Shown one piece after another: positions 45,994-55,999 of a DNA stretch of 64,000 bases (positions are counted from its first letter, which is position 1; each line of letters begins with the position of its first letter). Origin of the DNA: Pseudomonas sp. DTU_2021_1001937_2_SI_NGA_ILE_001 (GTDB taxonomy: Bacteria; Pseudomonadota; Gammaproteobacteria; Pseudomonadales; Pseudomonadaceae); NCBI RefSeq assembly GCF_032463525.1, contig NZ_CP135971.1, positions 1,612,001 to 1,676,000 on the forward strand, written 5' to 3'. The position numbers were made by a program, and so were the translations under genes. Below the pieces are notes generated by a model that was given only the letters and a program-made list of their open reading frames with translations, did no database searches and had not been told where the DNA came from.

Positions 45994-48726
45994 GTGTCAT
46001 CGATTTTCGAAAAAGTCCTGGCCAGCGCCTGGACGCAATTCTTCAAAGCCCAGACTCTGGAGCGCGGACGCACCTATGCCCGGCAGAATCGCGTCAGCCT
46101 GGAGCAGGTCGGCGACCAGGTGGTGCGTACCCGTTGCCTGGGCAGCGCTGGCGAGCGCTACAGCCAGTCACTGATCTTCAAGGACCCGGCACAGACCCGC
46201 CACTACCTGGTCTGCACCTGCACCTGCCCGGTACGCCGGGACTGCAAGCATTGCGTTGCCGCGCTGGAATTTCTCAGCAGCCCGGCCAACCGCCAGGCGC
46301 TCGCCCTCGCCCGCCCGGCCGCAGTCGAAGACAGCCCGCCTGCGTTGCCAGAGCGACTGATCGACGACCTGCAGCCGCGCCCACGGCTGATCCTCGCCAG
46401 CCTTGAGTTCACCGCCTTCGAACCGCGCAACGGTCGCATGCAGCGGCAGATTCAGCACCGTGCCGCGCTGGCCTTCGCCTACGGCAAGCACTACGCCACC
46501 GGCACCACGCACGTGAGCATTCTGACCAGCACGCTGGGCAGTGACCTGGTGAACCAGAAGAGCGACATCCTCGAAACCACCGCCACGGAAATCCTGCGCA
46601 TCCGTCGCCAGGGCGAGCGCGAACGACAGTACCGCCAGCGCCTGACCGACCTGGGCTTCAAGGTCGCCACCCGGCAGAGCAAGGCCCTGCCCGACAGCGC
46701 CGGGGAAATGTACGAGCTGCCAGGCGACAAGGCCTGGTTGCATTTCGTGCTCGACGACCTGCCGAAACTGCGTGACGAAGGCTGGGAAATCGACATCCGC
46801 GATGGCTTCGGCTTCGACGTCACGCCGGTGGACGACTGGTACGCGGTGATCGACGAGCAGGATGATCGCAACTGGTTCGACCTGGAACTGGGCATCATCG
46901 TCAACGGCGAACGCCTGAGTCTGCTGCCGATCCTCGTCAACCTGCTGCGCAGCCACCCGGAGTTGATCAACCCGGCCGACGTGGCACGCCGCGGTGACGA
47001 AGAACAACTGCTGGTGCAACTGCACCATTTCGCCCAGCAAGGCGGTGGCCCGGTGCAAGTGGCATTGCCCTATGGCCGTCTCAAGCCGGTGCTGGCGACC
47101 CTGGGGGAATTCTTCTGGCGCGAAGCGGGCAACACCAGCGTGCGCCTGAATGCCGCCGATGCCGCCCGCCTCAACGAGCTGGACGACCTGCCGCTGTCCT
47201 GGGAAGGCGGCGAGCGCATGCGCCACTTCGCCGAGCGCCTGGCACGCATCAAGGATGCGCCGGTCAGCCTGCCCGACGGCCTCAACGCGCAGTTGCGGCC
47301 TTACCAGCTGGAAGGCTTGAGCTGGATGCAGGCGCTGCGCGAACTGGAAGTGGGCGGCATCCTGGCCGACGACATGGGCCTGGGCAAGACCTTGCAGACC
47401 CTCAGCCACCTGCTGCTGGAAAAGCAGCAGGGGCGCCTCGACCGCCCGGCGCTGGCGGTGATGCCCACCAGCCTGATCGGCAACTGGCTGGATGAAGCGG
47501 CGCATTTCACCCCGCAGCTCAAGGTCCTGGCGCTGTACGGCGCGCAGCGTCACCAGGAGCTGGACGATCTGCAGGGCTACGATCTGATCCTCACCACCTA
47601 CGCGCTGTTGCCGCGGGATGTCGAGCACCTGGAAAAGCTGGCGCTGCATGTGCTGATCCTCGACGAAGCACAGTACATCAAGAATCCCAAGAGCAAGGCC
47701 GCCCAGGCCGCGCGGCAACTCAACGCACGCCAGCGCCTGTGCCTGTCCGGCACACCGCTGGAAAACCACCTGGGTGAACTCTGGTCGCTGTTCCACTTCC
47801 TGATGCCCGGCTGGCTGGGCAGCAGCAAGGAATTCAACAGCAACTACCGCACCGCCATCGAGAAACATGGCAATGCTGCACGCCTGCAGCATCTCAACGC
47901 GCGAATCAAGCCGTTCCTGCTGCGCCGCACCAAGGAACAGGTGGCCACCGAGCTGCCGCCCAAGACCGAGATCATCCAATGGGTGGAACTCAACGACAGC
48001 CAGCGTGACGTGTACGAAACCGTGCGCCTGGCCATGGACAAGAAAGTCCGCGACGAGATCGATCGCAAGGGCATGGCGCGCAGCCAGATCGTCATCCTTG
48101 AAGCACTGTTGAAGCTGCGCCAGGTGTGCTGCGACCTGCGCCTGGTCAACGACATGCCGGTCAACCCGCGCCATGGCAGCTCGGCCAAGCTGGCCGGATT
48201 GATGGAGATGTTCGAAGAGCTGCTGGCCGAAGGGCGGCGCATCCTGCTGTTCTCGCAGTTCACCTCGATGCTGGAACTGATCGAGCAGGAACTGCAGGGG
48301 CGCGGCATCGACTATGCCCTGCTGACCGGCTCGACCCGCGACCGGCGCACGCCGATCCGCGAATTCCAGGAAGGCCGCCTGCCGGTGTTCCTGATCAGCC
48401 TCAAGGCCGGCGGTACGGGTCTGAACCTCACCGCCGCCGACACCGTGATCCACTACGACCCGTGGTGGAACCCGGCCGCCGAGAACCAGGCCACCGACCG
48501 CGCCTATCGCATCGGCCAGGACAAACCGGTGTTCGTCTATAAGATGATCGCCAGGGGCACGGTGGAAGAGAAGATCCAGCGCCTGCAGCAGGAAAAATCG
48601 GCGCTTGCCGCCGGCGTTCTGGAAGGCCGCAGCCAGGGTGACTGGAAACTTGGCGAGGACGACCTCAAGGCCCTCTTCGCCCCCCTGCCCCCCGCCCCGA
48701 AAAAAGCGCGGCGCCAAGCGGGGTAG
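45994..48726 (+). CDS. SNF2-family helicase with SWIM zinc finger
   Basis: 910 residues. A SWIM zinc finger ([14 protein letters not shown] near residues 72-85) opens the protein; a middle SNF2-associated region follows; the ATPase core has Walker [20 protein letters not shown] in [31 protein letters not shown], and helicase motifs V/VI in [21 protein letters not shown]. It is of the bacterial HepA/RapA-like SNF2 group but longer, and is likely to move along duplex DNA or displace proteins. Start is GTG 45994, with a weak ribosome site. Confidence 0.88.
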   Translation: MSSIFEKVLASAWTQFFKAQTLERGRTYARQNRVSLEQVGDQVVRTRCLGSAGERYSQSLIFKDPAQTRHYLVCTCTCPVRRDCKHCVAALEFLSSPANRQALALARPAAVEDSPPALPERLIDDLQPRPRLILASLEFTAFEPRNGRMQRQIQHRAALAFAYGKHYATGTTHVSILTSTLGSDLVNQKSDILETTATEILRIRRQGERERQYRQRLTDLGFKVATRQSKALPDSAGEMYELPGDKAWLHFVLDDLPKLRDEGWEIDIRDGFGFDVTPVDDWYAVIDEQDDRNWFDLELGIIVNGERLSLLPILVNLLRSHPELINPADVARRGDEEQLLVQLHHFAQQGGGPVQVALPYGRLKPVLATLGEFFWREAGNTSVRLNAADAARLNELDDLPLSWEGGERMRHFAERLARIKDAPVSLPDGLNAQLRPYQLEGLSWMQALRELEVGGILADDMGLGKTLQTLSHLLLEKQQGRLDRPALAVMPTSLIGNWLDEAAHFTPQLKVLALYGAQRHQELDDLQGYDLILTTYALLPRDVEHLEKLALHVLILDEAQYIKNPKSKAAQAARQLNARQRLCLSGTPLENHLGELWSLFHFLMPGWLGSSKEFNSNYRTAIEKHGNAARLQHLNARIKPFLLRRTKEQVATELPPKTEIIQWVELNDSQRDVYETVRLAMDKKVRDEIDRKGMARSQIVILEALLKLRQVCCDLRLVNDMPVNPRHGSSAKLAGLMEMFEELLAEGRRILLFSQFTSMLELIEQELQGRGIDYALLTGSTRDRRTPIREFQEGRLPVFLISLKAGGTGLNLTAADTVIHYDPWWNPAAENQATDRAYRIGQDKPVFVYKMIARGTVEEKIQRLQQEKSALAAGVLEGRSQGDWKLGEDDLKALFAPLPPAPKKARRQAG

Positions 48727-48821
48727 GCGCGGCCTCAACCACAGCAATCGTCAGTCAGGCCGGCAGAGCTTGCGCGCGATGATCGCGGCAGGCTCGCAAC
48801 AGATGAGTCGGGCTTACCAGC

Positions 48822-48847
48822 CTTTTCGCGAACACGCTCGCTCCAGC
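48822..48847. repeat. Degenerate REP-like palindrome
   Basis: TTTTCGCGAACACGCTCGCTCCAGCA resembles the REP elements elsewhere in the window (TTCGCGAGCAAGCTCGCTCCCACA) with several changes. It lies between the convergent helicase and reductase genes. Confidence 0.5.
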
Positions 48848-48885
48848 AAAAGCCGGAGTGCGTCTGACCGACCTGTCGTGGCGGG

Positions 48886-49860
48886 TCAGCCTTTGACCAG
48901 GGCGATCAGTTGCTGGCGCTGGGCATCGCTCAGGGTCGGACCAAAACCCGCGCCAGCGTTCTCCGCCATGTACTTCGGGTTGCCCGTCCCAGGAATCACG
49001 CAGGTCACGGCCGGGTGCGCCAGGATGAACTTCAGCGCCAGTTGCGCCCAACTGTTGACCTCGACCTGCGCCGCCCAACCCGGCAGCGGCTTGTCTTTCA
49101 GGCTGCGCAACAACCCTCCGCCGCCAAACGGGCGATTGCAGATCACCGCGACACCGCGCTCGCGGCATAACGGCAAGATGCGCGCTTCGGCGGCGCGATC
49201 ATCCAGCGCGTAGTTGATCTGCAGGAAGTCCAGCTGCTCGGCCCTGAGCACCGCCTCGACCTGATCGTAGGCCGACGCCGTGTAATGACTGATACCCAGG
49301 TAACGAATTCGTCCCTCGGCTTTCCATTCACGCAATACCGGCAGATGGGCCTGCCAGTCGACCAGGTTGTGAATCTGCATCAGGTCGATGCGATCGGTGC
49401 GCAACAGGCGCAACGACTCTTCCATCTGCGCGATGCCCTCCTGGCGCCCGCGGGTCCAGACCTTGGTGGCGAGGAAGGCCGGTGAGCGCGGCTCATGGAT
49501 CGACAGCAGCTCACCGGTGGTCTGCTCGGCACGGCCATACATCGGCGAACTGTCGATGACACTGCCACCGGCGGCGAACAGTGCGTCGAGCACTTCGCGC
49601 AACTGCTTGTACGCCGGGCTGGAGGTGGCCACATCGAAGCCGCGGTAGGTGCCCAGGCCCACCACCGGCAAGGGCTCATTGCTGGAAGGGATGACACGGG
49701 TCTGCATGGCGCGGCCTCCTGGAAGACGCGAGGAAGGGTTAGGCGCAGGCAAGGTCGCCGGACGTTCGCCACCGCTGGCCGAATCGATACCCAGGACGGC
49801 GGCGGCGCCGGCAGCCAGGGTCAGCAGGCGGCGGCGCGTGAGGCTCGAGCAATGGCGCAT
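48886..49860 (-). CDS. Aldo/keto reductase with Tat-like signal
   Basis: 324 residues. The N-terminus MRHCSSLTRRRLLTLAAGAAAVLG looks like a twin-arginine signal. The TIM-barrel part has the AKR tetrad: D in VIDSSPMYG, Y in PMYG, K in LATKVW and H in QIHN, with GTYRGFD near the start of the fold. NADP(H)-linked carbonyl or alcohol chemistry is expected. An internal ATG (residue 52, MQTRVIPSS) would give a leaderless cytosolic enzyme, so export is not certain. Upstream lies ligD. Confidence 0.83.
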   Translation of the reverse strand: MRHCSSLTRRRLLTLAAGAAAVLGIDSASGGERPATLPAPNPSSRLPGGRAMQTRVIPSSNEPLPVVGLGTYRGFDVATSSPAYKQLREVLDALFAAGGSVIDSSPMYGRAEQTTGELLSIHEPRSPAFLATKVWTRGRQEGIAQMEESLRLLRTDRIDLMQIHNLVDWQAHLPVLREWKAEGRIRYLGISHYTASAYDQVEAVLRAEQLDFLQINYALDDRAAEARILPLCRERGVAVICNRPFGGGGLLRSLKDKPLPGWAAQVEVNSWAQLALKFILAHPAVTCVIPGTGNPKYMAENAGAGFGPTLSDAQRQQLIALVKG

Positions 49861-49948
49861 GCGGAACTCCTTGCGGGTCTGACGGCAACGGCTTTACACA
49901 GACCCTAGCCGCTGTGGGCGGATTCGCAACGCAAGATGTCCTCACCGT

Positions 49949-52444
49949 TCAGGCTCCGGCGCCCAGACGCTGCCACATCGCCTGGGTGATGCGCTGGCGG
50001 TTGTGATAACCCGCCCAAGGGTCTTCATGCAGTTGGCGCAGGTGCTCGCCGAGATTGCCGATGTGCCATTGGCCGGCGGACGTCAGCGTTGTCAGCTCGT
50101 CACGACGAATGGGCACCGATACGGGCAGGCCTGGCCGTGCGCGTACCGACCAGGCCGCGACCGTGGTGCCGCCACGGGTATTGCGCAGGTAATCGATGAA
50201 AATCCGCCCCACCCGGTTACGTGGGCCCGCCGTTGCCGTGAAACGTTCGGGCAGCTGGCGGGCCATGAACTCGGCCAGCGCCTTGGCGAAGCCTTTCACC
50301 TCGTCCCATCCGGCGCGGCGGGACAGCGGCACGACGACGTGCATGCCCTTGCCGCCGCTGGTCTTGATGAAGGCCTGAAGCCCCAGTTCATCGAGCACCG
50401 CCAGCAGCATCTGGGTGGCCTCGATCATCTGCTGCCAGGGCAGTGTCGGGTCGGGGTCCAGGTCGAGGATCAGGCGGTCCGGGGTCTCGATACGATCACT
50501 GGTGGCACCCCAGGTGTGCAACTCGATGACACCCATCTGTGCCACGCCAGCCAGCGCCTGGACACTATCGATCTGCAGCAGTGCCGCGTGCCCCGGGTCC
50601 AGGGTGGGGTCCAGGCGGGTGATGTGCGGGATTCGCAGGCCCTGGGCATGCTTCTGGAAGAATTGCTCGCCTGCGATGCCTTCAGGACAACGCAGAAACG
50701 CCACCGGGCGCCTGGCCAATTCTGGCAGCAGCCAATCGGCGACCGCTTCGTAGTACTGCGCCAGTTCGATCTTGCGGGTGCCACTACGCGTATCGACGAC
50801 CCGCTCCGGGTGGCTGATCGCCACAGCGGCCACCCGACTACCGCCCTTGCTGGGTGCCTGAGCGTTGGGCGCGGCGGGCGGACGCGGGTGTTCACGGACA
50901 ATCTCGTGTGCCGACTTGTCAGTGCGCAGGCCGATGAACGAGGCCTGGCGCAGGACACCCTCGCGGGTCCACTCGGCGAACTGCACCTCGGCCACCAGCC
51001 GTGGCTCGACCCAATGCGCCTGGCGCACGCTGCTGGCGGAGGGTTCGCGTATCAGCGGGCAACGGCTGCAGCGCAACGGGTCGAGGTGCTCCTTGAGTTG
51101 TCTGAGTGCCAGGGCACTGAAGCCGGTGCCGACCCGCCCGGCATACACCAGGCCACCGGCCTCGGCGTCGTTGACCGCCAGCAACAGCGCGCCGAAGCTG
51201 CCGCGGCTGCCCTGTGGCGGGGTGTAGCCGACGATGACGAACTCCTGGCCCATGCGGCATTTGAGCTTGACCCAGTCGCCATTGCGACGGCTTGCATACA
51301 AACTGCCACTGCGCTTGCCGATCACTCCTTCAAGGCCCATGGCGCTGGCGCTTTCGATGATTTCCTGCGGGCGGGCGGCAAACGCCTGGGAAAACCGCAA
51401 CAGCTCGCCGCGGCGTCCTGCAAGTTTCTTTTCCAGCGCGGCACGCCGCTGCTCCACCGGCTGCTCGCGCAGGTCCTTACCGTCCAGCCAGGGCGCATCG
51501 AACAGGTAATAGAGAATGTCCTGGTCACTGTGTTGGTCGAAGGCCTGTTGCAAGGCCTGGAAGTCCGGCAAACCGTCGCGGTTCAGTACCACCACCTCGC
51601 CGTCGAGCCAGCTGTCGCCCAGCCCCAGCGCCGCGATGGCCTTGGCTTGCCGGGGCATGCGCGCGGTCCAGTCATGGCCGTTGCGGCTGAACAGGCGCAC
51701 CTCGCCGTCGCGGACACGAGCGAGGATGCGATAACCGTCGAACTTGATCTCGTACAGCCAGGCCCCACTTGGCGGGGTGTCCATCAAGCTGGCCAATTGC
51801 GGTGCCAGCGTATCAGGCAAGGCCGCCTTTCGGCGCTGCGGCTTGGCAGGAGCGGCGCGTTGGGGTCGGTCTTCCAGGCGTCGGTCGCTGAGCACGCTGT
51901 CTGGACGCTCGGCGGTAATGTCACCCTCGCCCGCCGAGCGTGCCACGGCATCATGGCGCTTGATCAGCAGCCACTGCTGGCGCTTGCCACTGCCCTTCAG
52001 CCGGGTGCGCACCAGAGCCCAGTCGCCGCCCAGTTTCTCGCCCTCCAGGGTGAACTCCAGCTTGCCGGCTTCATAGCCCTGCCGTGGGTCGCCATGGGGT
52101 TGCCAGGTGCCGCGGTCCCAGACGATCACCTCACCGGCGCCATACTGCCCTTCAGGAATACGGCCTTCGAAACGCGCATAGGCCAGCGGATGATCCTCCA
52201 CCTCGACAGCCAGCCGCTTCTGGCTCGGGTCCAGGCTTGGCCCCTTGGGCACCGCCCAGCTCTTCAGGGTGCCGTCCAGTTCAAGGCGAAAATCATAGTG
52301 CAGGTGGCTGGCGTCATGCTTCTGGATCACGAAGCTCAGCGCCTGCCCACGCCCGCTGCGCTTGGGGCGGCTGGCAGGCTCTGGCGGTTCGCGGGTGATA
52401 TCGAAGCGGCGTTTGCGGGTGTATTCGCTGATCGGCCTGGGCAT
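49949..52444 (-). CDS. ligD: ATP-dependent DNA ligase D (NHEJ)
   Basis: 831 residues with all three LigD modules: an N-terminal 3'-phosphoesterase (about 1-165; HDASHLHYDFRLE with metal histidines), the ligase (about 210-520; adenylated lysine K234 in YEIKFDGYR, DGEVVVL), and the C-terminal AEP-type polymerase/primase (about 545-831; LDLDPDP and SGGKGMHVVVPL). It fills and seals broken ends with Ku. ATG 52444 follows AAGGAG; it starts 15 bases after the ku stop. Confidence 0.96.
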   Translation of the reverse strand: MPRPISEYTRKRRFDITREPPEPASRPKRSGRGQALSFVIQKHDASHLHYDFRLELDGTLKSWAVPKGPSLDPSQKRLAVEVEDHPLAYARFEGRIPEGQYGAGEVIVWDRGTWQPHGDPRQGYEAGKLEFTLEGEKLGGDWALVRTRLKGSGKRQQWLLIKRHDAVARSAGEGDITAERPDSVLSDRRLEDRPQRAAPAKPQRRKAALPDTLAPQLASLMDTPPSGAWLYEIKFDGYRILARVRDGEVRLFSRNGHDWTARMPRQAKAIAALGLGDSWLDGEVVVLNRDGLPDFQALQQAFDQHSDQDILYYLFDAPWLDGKDLREQPVEQRRAALEKKLAGRRGELLRFSQAFAARPQEIIESASAMGLEGVIGKRSGSLYASRRNGDWVKLKCRMGQEFVIVGYTPPQGSRGSFGALLLAVNDAEAGGLVYAGRVGTGFSALALRQLKEHLDPLRCSRCPLIREPSASSVRQAHWVEPRLVAEVQFAEWTREGVLRQASFIGLRTDKSAHEIVREHPRPPAAPNAQAPSKGGSRVAAVAISHPERVVDTRSGTRKIELAQYYEAVADWLLPELARRPVAFLRCPEGIAGEQFFQKHAQGLRIPHITRLDPTLDPGHAALLQIDSVQALAGVAQMGVIELHTWGATSDRIETPDRLILDLDPDPTLPWQQMIEATQMLLAVLDELGLQAFIKTSGGKGMHVVVPLSRRAGWDEVKGFAKALAEFMARQLPERFTATAGPRNRVGRIFIDYLRNTRGGTTVAAWSVRARPGLPVSVPIRRDELTTLTSAGQWHIGNLGEHLRQLHEDPWAGYHNRQRITQAMWQRLGAGA

Positions 52445-52458
52445 GCTCGACTCCTTGC

Positions 52459-53355
52459 TCAACTGGCCCGGCGGCGACGCTGGCCCTTGGCGCCACCGCC
52501 CGCGCCAGTCGTGCTCTGCGCTTTGCCACCCGCCTTGCCGGCGGGGCTCTTGCGTGTGGCTTTCTTGCCTGACAGGCTCTGGCGCAGCAGTTCGGTCAGG
52601 TCGACCACATCGGCCTGGCGACGCTCATCGGGCGCTTCTTCGTCACTGACCGTATGCAGCTTGCCGTGCTTGGCCTTGGTCTCCACCAGGGCCATGATCT
52701 TTTCCTGGAAGGTGTCGCGGTAATCCTGTGGCTGCCAGTCAACACTCATGTCCTTGACCAGCTTGCGGGCCATGTCGCGTTCGGCCTTGCTCAGGCTGAC
52801 ATCGGTGACCGCCTCGCTGAGTTCCAGGGTGTCATCCATATCGCGCACCTCGGCCGGCCAGCGCAGCAGCACCAGTACCAGCGCGGAGGCCAACGGCATC
52901 ACCGCTGCCAGGTGTTCACGGGTGTGCAGCACCACATTGGCCAGTGCGACGCGCTTGCTGTCGTGCAAGGTTTCACGCAACAGGGCATAGACCTTCTCGC
53001 CGCGTTGCGTGGGGGCGAGGAAGTAAGGCCGGTCGATGTGCTGCAGGGGAATCTGCTGGCTGTCGACGAAGCCGAAGATATCGATGGTCTGGGTGGCCTT
53101 GGGGTGCGCCGCACGAATCTCCTCCTCGCTGAGCACCACATAGCGGTCTTTCTCGTACTCCACGCCCTTGACGATATTCTCGGCGCTGACCTCCTTGCCG
53201 GTGGCCTTGTTGACCCGCTTGTAGCCCACCGGGTCCATGCTGCGCTTGTCGAGCCAGTCGAAGTCCACGCCCTGCGCGGAAGTGGCCGAGATGAGTGCCA
53301 CCGGGATATGCACCAGCCCGAAGCTGATTGCGCCTTTCCAGATTGCCCTTGCCAT
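52459..53355 (-). CDS. ku: Bacterial Ku protein (NHEJ)
   Basis: 298 residues. ARAIWKGAISFGLVHIPVAL is the standard start of bacterial Ku; the core is a homodimeric DNA-end-binding ring, followed by a lysine/arginine/glycine-rich tail (GKKATRKSPAGKAGGK, KGQRRRRAS) known to help DNA binding and LigD recruitment. ATG 53355 was chosen over the open frame to 53397. Operon with ligD. NHEJ in Pseudomonas serves mainly non-dividing cells. Confidence 0.95.
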   Translation of the reverse strand: MARAIWKGAISFGLVHIPVALISATSAQGVDFDWLDKRSMDPVGYKRVNKATGKEVSAENIVKGVEYEKDRYVVLSEEEIRAAHPKATQTIDIFGFVDSQQIPLQHIDRPYFLAPTQRGEKVYALLRETLHDSKRVALANVVLHTREHLAAVMPLASALVLVLLRWPAEVRDMDDTLELSEAVTDVSLSKAERDMARKLVKDMSVDWQPQDYRDTFQEKIMALVETKAKHGKLHTVSDEEAPDERRQADVVDLTELLRQSLSGKKATRKSPAGKAGGKAQSTTGAGGGAKGQRRRRAS

Positions 53356-53610
53356 GTCCAGCAGCTCCCTGTTGTCTGCCTGGTGGATGACTGCCAAGGG
53401 CGACGCAAAGTTTCAGCGAGGAGACGACCGTGCCTTGAGCGAGTGTCGCAAAGGTGAGCGCAAGGCAGTGACCTGCCGCGACAGAGACCGTGACGCCGAT
53501 ATATTCGATAAAAATCTAAAAGTATTAATTTAAGTTCTTTTACGGAATAAATATCAGCTCTTATAACAGGGCTGACATTTTCCCAGCCGCCCCGCCTGCA
53601 AGGACCTGTA

Positions 53611-54756
53611 ATGAACGTTTTCTGGTTTCTACCCACCCACGGCGATGGCCACTACCTGGGCACCACCCAAGGTGCCCGGCCGGTGACCCTCAACTACCTC
53701 AAGCAGGTCGCACAGGCGGCTGACGATCTGGGTTACTACGGCGTACTGATCCCCACTGGTCGCTCCTGCGAGGACTCCTGGGTGGTGGCCTCGGCCCTGG
53801 CGCCCCTGACCCAGCGCCTGCGCTACCTGGTAGCGATACGGCCTGGGATCATCTCTCCGACCGTATCGGCACGCATGGCCGCGACGCTGGACAGGCTGTC
53901 GGGCGGGCGGTTGTTGATCAACGTGGTGACCGGCGGTGACCCGGACGAGAACCGTGGCGACGGCGTACACCTCAGCCACAGCGAGCGTTACGAGGTGACC
54001 GACGAATTCCTGCGCATCTGGCGTCGGGTACTGCAGGGTGAAGCCGTGGACTTCAAGGGCAAGCACTTGCACGTCGAAAATGCCAAGGCGCTGTATCCGC
54101 CACTGCAAAAACCCTACCCGCCACTTTACTTCGGCGGCTCGTCCGAGGCTGCCCACGACCTGGCCGCCGAGCAGGTCGACGTCTACCTGACCTGGGGCGA
54201 ACCCCCTGCCGCCGTCGCCGCCAAACTCGCCGACGTGCGCGAACGCGCGGCGCGCAACGGGCGTACGGTGAAGTTCGGCATTCGCCTGCATGTGATCGTC
54301 CGCGAAACCAGTGAACAGGCTTGGGATGCTGCGGCGCGGCTGATCGAACCGATCAGTGACGAAACCATCGCCGCCGCACAGAAGTCCTTTGCCCGCTTCG
54401 ACTCCGAAGGCCAGCGGCGCATGGCCGCGCTGCACGCTGGCCGACGCGACAACCTGGAAATCGCCCCCAACCTGTGGGCCGGGGTCGGCCTGGTGCGCGG
54501 TGGCGCGGGAACCGCGCTGGTGGGCAACCCTCAGGAAGTGGCGGCGCGGATCAAGGAATATGCCGACCTGGGTATCGAGAGTTTCATCTTTTCCGGCTAC
54601 CCGCACCTGGAAGAAGCCTACCGCTTCGCCGAACTGGTCTTTCCGTTGCTGCCCGAGCCTTACGCCAGCCTCGCCGGTCGCGGGCTGACCAACCTGACCG
54701 GCCCGTTCGGCGAGATGGTCGCCAACGACCTGCCCCCGCAGCAGGCCACACGTTGA
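53611..54756 (+). CDS. ssuD: FMNH2-dependent alkanesulfonate monooxygenase
   Basis: 381 residues, luciferase-like TIM barrel. It cleaves the C-S bond of alkanesulfonates with FMNH2 and oxygen, releasing sulfite and an aldehyde. [18 protein letters not shown], the [12 protein letters not shown] stretch with the conserved cysteine, [16 protein letters not shown] and the lid region are family-typical, and length fits SsuD. AAGGACCTG precedes the ATG. No ssuE reductase or ssuABC transporter is adjacent, so reduced flavin must come from elsewhere. Confidence 0.92.
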   Translation: MNVFWFLPTHGDGHYLGTTQGARPVTLNYLKQVAQAADDLGYYGVLIPTGRSCEDSWVVASALAPLTQRLRYLVAIRPGIISPTVSARMAATLDRLSGGRLLINVVTGGDPDENRGDGVHLSHSERYEVTDEFLRIWRRVLQGEAVDFKGKHLHVENAKALYPPLQKPYPPLYFGGSSEAAHDLAAEQVDVYLTWGEPPAAVAAKLADVRERAARNGRTVKFGIRLHVIVRETSEQAWDAAARLIEPISDETIAAAQKSFARFDSEGQRRMAALHAGRRDNLEIAPNLWAGVGLVRGGAGTALVGNPQEVAARIKEYADLGIESFIFSGYPHLEEAYRFAELVFPLLPEPYASLAGRGLTNLTGPFGEMVANDLPPQQATR

Positions 54757-55074
54757 TCAACCGTTGCTGGCGATCTGGCTGAGCACCTGGTAGCTGCCGA
54801 ACACCGCTGCCTTGACCCGATGCTGGCGGATCAACTGCTGCAGATCGGCCACCCCCGGCTCCAGATTGCGCAACGCGACTTCGCAGGCCTCACGCGATTG
54901 CCACAGCACCTGATGCAGGACCCGCAGGCCATCTTCGCTGGCCTGCACGCTGGCAGTGATGAAACCGGGGCAGGTACGGGTGAAACGCTGGTCCACTGCA
55001 GCCAGCGCAGCTACCAGGCCCGACTGCTGACGTGGCTCGATGCTGAATTCGACGACTTGACTGTAGACGGGCAT
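54757..55074 (-). CDS. ABM-domain (antibiotic biosynthesis monooxygenase-like) protein, SoxR target
   Basis: 105 residues, a dimeric alpha-beta barrel of the ABM type (YSQVVEFSIEPRQQSGLVAALAAVDQRF, then TRTCPGFITASVQASEDGLRVLHQVLWQS). Such proteins are small cofactor-free oxygenases or quinone modifiers. ATG 55074 has GGAG at good spacing. It is divergent from soxR and its promoter carries the SoxR box, like the SoxR-controlled ABM gene next to soxR in P. aeruginosa. A redox-dye detoxifying role is an inference. Confidence 0.8.
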   Translation of the reverse strand: MPVYSQVVEFSIEPRQQSGLVAALAAVDQRFTRTCPGFITASVQASEDGLRVLHQVLWQSREACEVALRNLEPGVADLQQLIRQHRVKAAVFGSYQVLSQIASNG

Positions 55075-55128
55075 GAAAATCTCCATGAATGATGCGGCCA
55101 TGCAAGATGTTGCAAGGGACAGGCGCGC

Positions 55129-55159
55129 AGGTTAAAACCTCGAGTTAACTAGAGGTCAA
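55129..55159 (-). promoter_or_regulatory. SoxR-controlled promoter of the ABM gene
   Basis: The minus strand has TTGACC (55154-55159) and TAACCT (55129-55134) separated by 19 bases, the overlong spacer typical of promoters activated by MerR-family regulators. The SoxR box fills the spacer. Confidence 0.75.
55137..55156. promoter_or_regulatory. SoxR box
   Basis: ACCTCGAGTTAACTAGAGGT is a near-perfect palindrome and matches the known SoxR operator (ACCTCAAGTTAACTTGAGGT) at all but two positions. It lies between divergent soxR and the ABM gene, 19 bases before the soxR ATG, so it may also control soxR. Confidence 0.9.
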
Positions 55160-55174
55160 GAGGCGGGTTGCAAC

Positions 55175-55636
55175 ATGGATCAATCAGCGGTCGGCAAGCC
55201 CCGGCCTTACCTGAGCGTCGGCCAGCTGGCCGCACGCAGCGGCGTGGCGGTCACCGCCCTGCACTTCTACGAAAGCAAGGGATTGATCAGCAGCCAGCGC
55301 AACGCTGGCAATCAGCGCCGCTATCCCCGCGAAGTGCTACGCCGCGTGGCGCTGATCAAGGTGGCCCAGCGCCTGGGCATTCCACTGGCCAGCATTCACG
55401 CCGCCTTGCAGGCGCTGCCGGAGGGGCGTAACCCCACTGCTGCCGACTGGCAGAAGCTTTCCGGGCAGTGGCGCAGCGAACTGGATGAACGCATCAGCCA
55501 ACTGACCGCCTTGCGCGATCAACTGACCGGCTGCATCGGTTGCGGTTGCCTGTCGATGGAAGCCTGCCCGCTGCGCAACCAGGGCGACACACTGGGCCGG
55601 CAGGGCAGCGGGCCGCAGTTGCTGGAGCAGTCTTGA
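55175..55636 (+). CDS. soxR: Redox-sensitive transcriptional activator SoxR
   Basis: 153-residue MerR-family regulator: helix-turn-helix [21 protein letters not shown] near residue 13, a dimerisation helix, and the [2Fe-2S] cysteines C120, C123, C125 and C131 in [12 protein letters not shown]. Redox-cycling compounds oxidise the cluster and switch on target promoters. No soxS is seen, as expected in Pseudomonas, where SoxR controls a few transport and detoxification genes directly. Confidence 0.96.
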   Translation: MDQSAVGKPRPYLSVGQLAARSGVAVTALHFYESKGLISSQRNAGNQRRYPREVLRRVALIKVAQRLGIPLASIHAALQALPEGRNPTAADWQKLSGQWRSELDERISQLTALRDQLTGCIGCGCLSMEACPLRNQGDTLGRQGSGPQLLEQS

Positions 55637-55659
55637 GACAACGACATATGGGTCGGTAG

Positions 55660-55992
55660 GCTTCAGCCGCGGAAGATTTCGCTCGGCCCCTGCAGATAAG
55701 CAGAGGTTGCCCGCCCTTCGCGGCTAAAGCCAATACGGGTCAGTTCGTCGTTATGGGGCTCGGTGGGAGCGGCTTTAGCCGCGAAAGCGCCAGGAAAATC
55801 ACTGTATTTGTTGTGAACATGCGGTCGCTTCGCGGCTGAAGCCGCTCCTACCCGGCCTAACTGATCATTACTGCGGCTAAAGCCAATACTGCTCAGTTAG
55901 ACCGTGCGAGCTTGCTCGCGAAGGCGGCGTCACGTTCACAGCAGATTCATGGGGTTTGCTGACCTGTTCGCGAGCAAGCTCGCTCCCACAGG
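55660..55992. repeat. REP cluster between soxR and the XRE-cupin gene
   Basis: At least four palindromic REP units in alternating orientation are visible: 55763-55790, 55822-55853, 55904-55929 and 55963-55992, with two partial ones near 55665 and 55711. A 25-base stretch (CGGCTAAAGCCAATAC...TCAGTT) occurs twice, at 55721 and 55874, with two mismatches, showing that a segment of about 153 bases was duplicated within the cluster. The 363-base gap holds no supported gene. Confidence 0.82.
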
Positions 55993-55999
55993 GCTTGGA

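Noticed and set aside
46168..48747. 859-codon minus-strand open frame opposite the SNF2 helicase
   Set aside because: Shadow frame without recognisable motifs.
50003..52723. 906-codon plus-strand open frame opposite ligD and the end of ku
   Set aside because: Spans two real genes on the other strand; no motif and no ribosome site.
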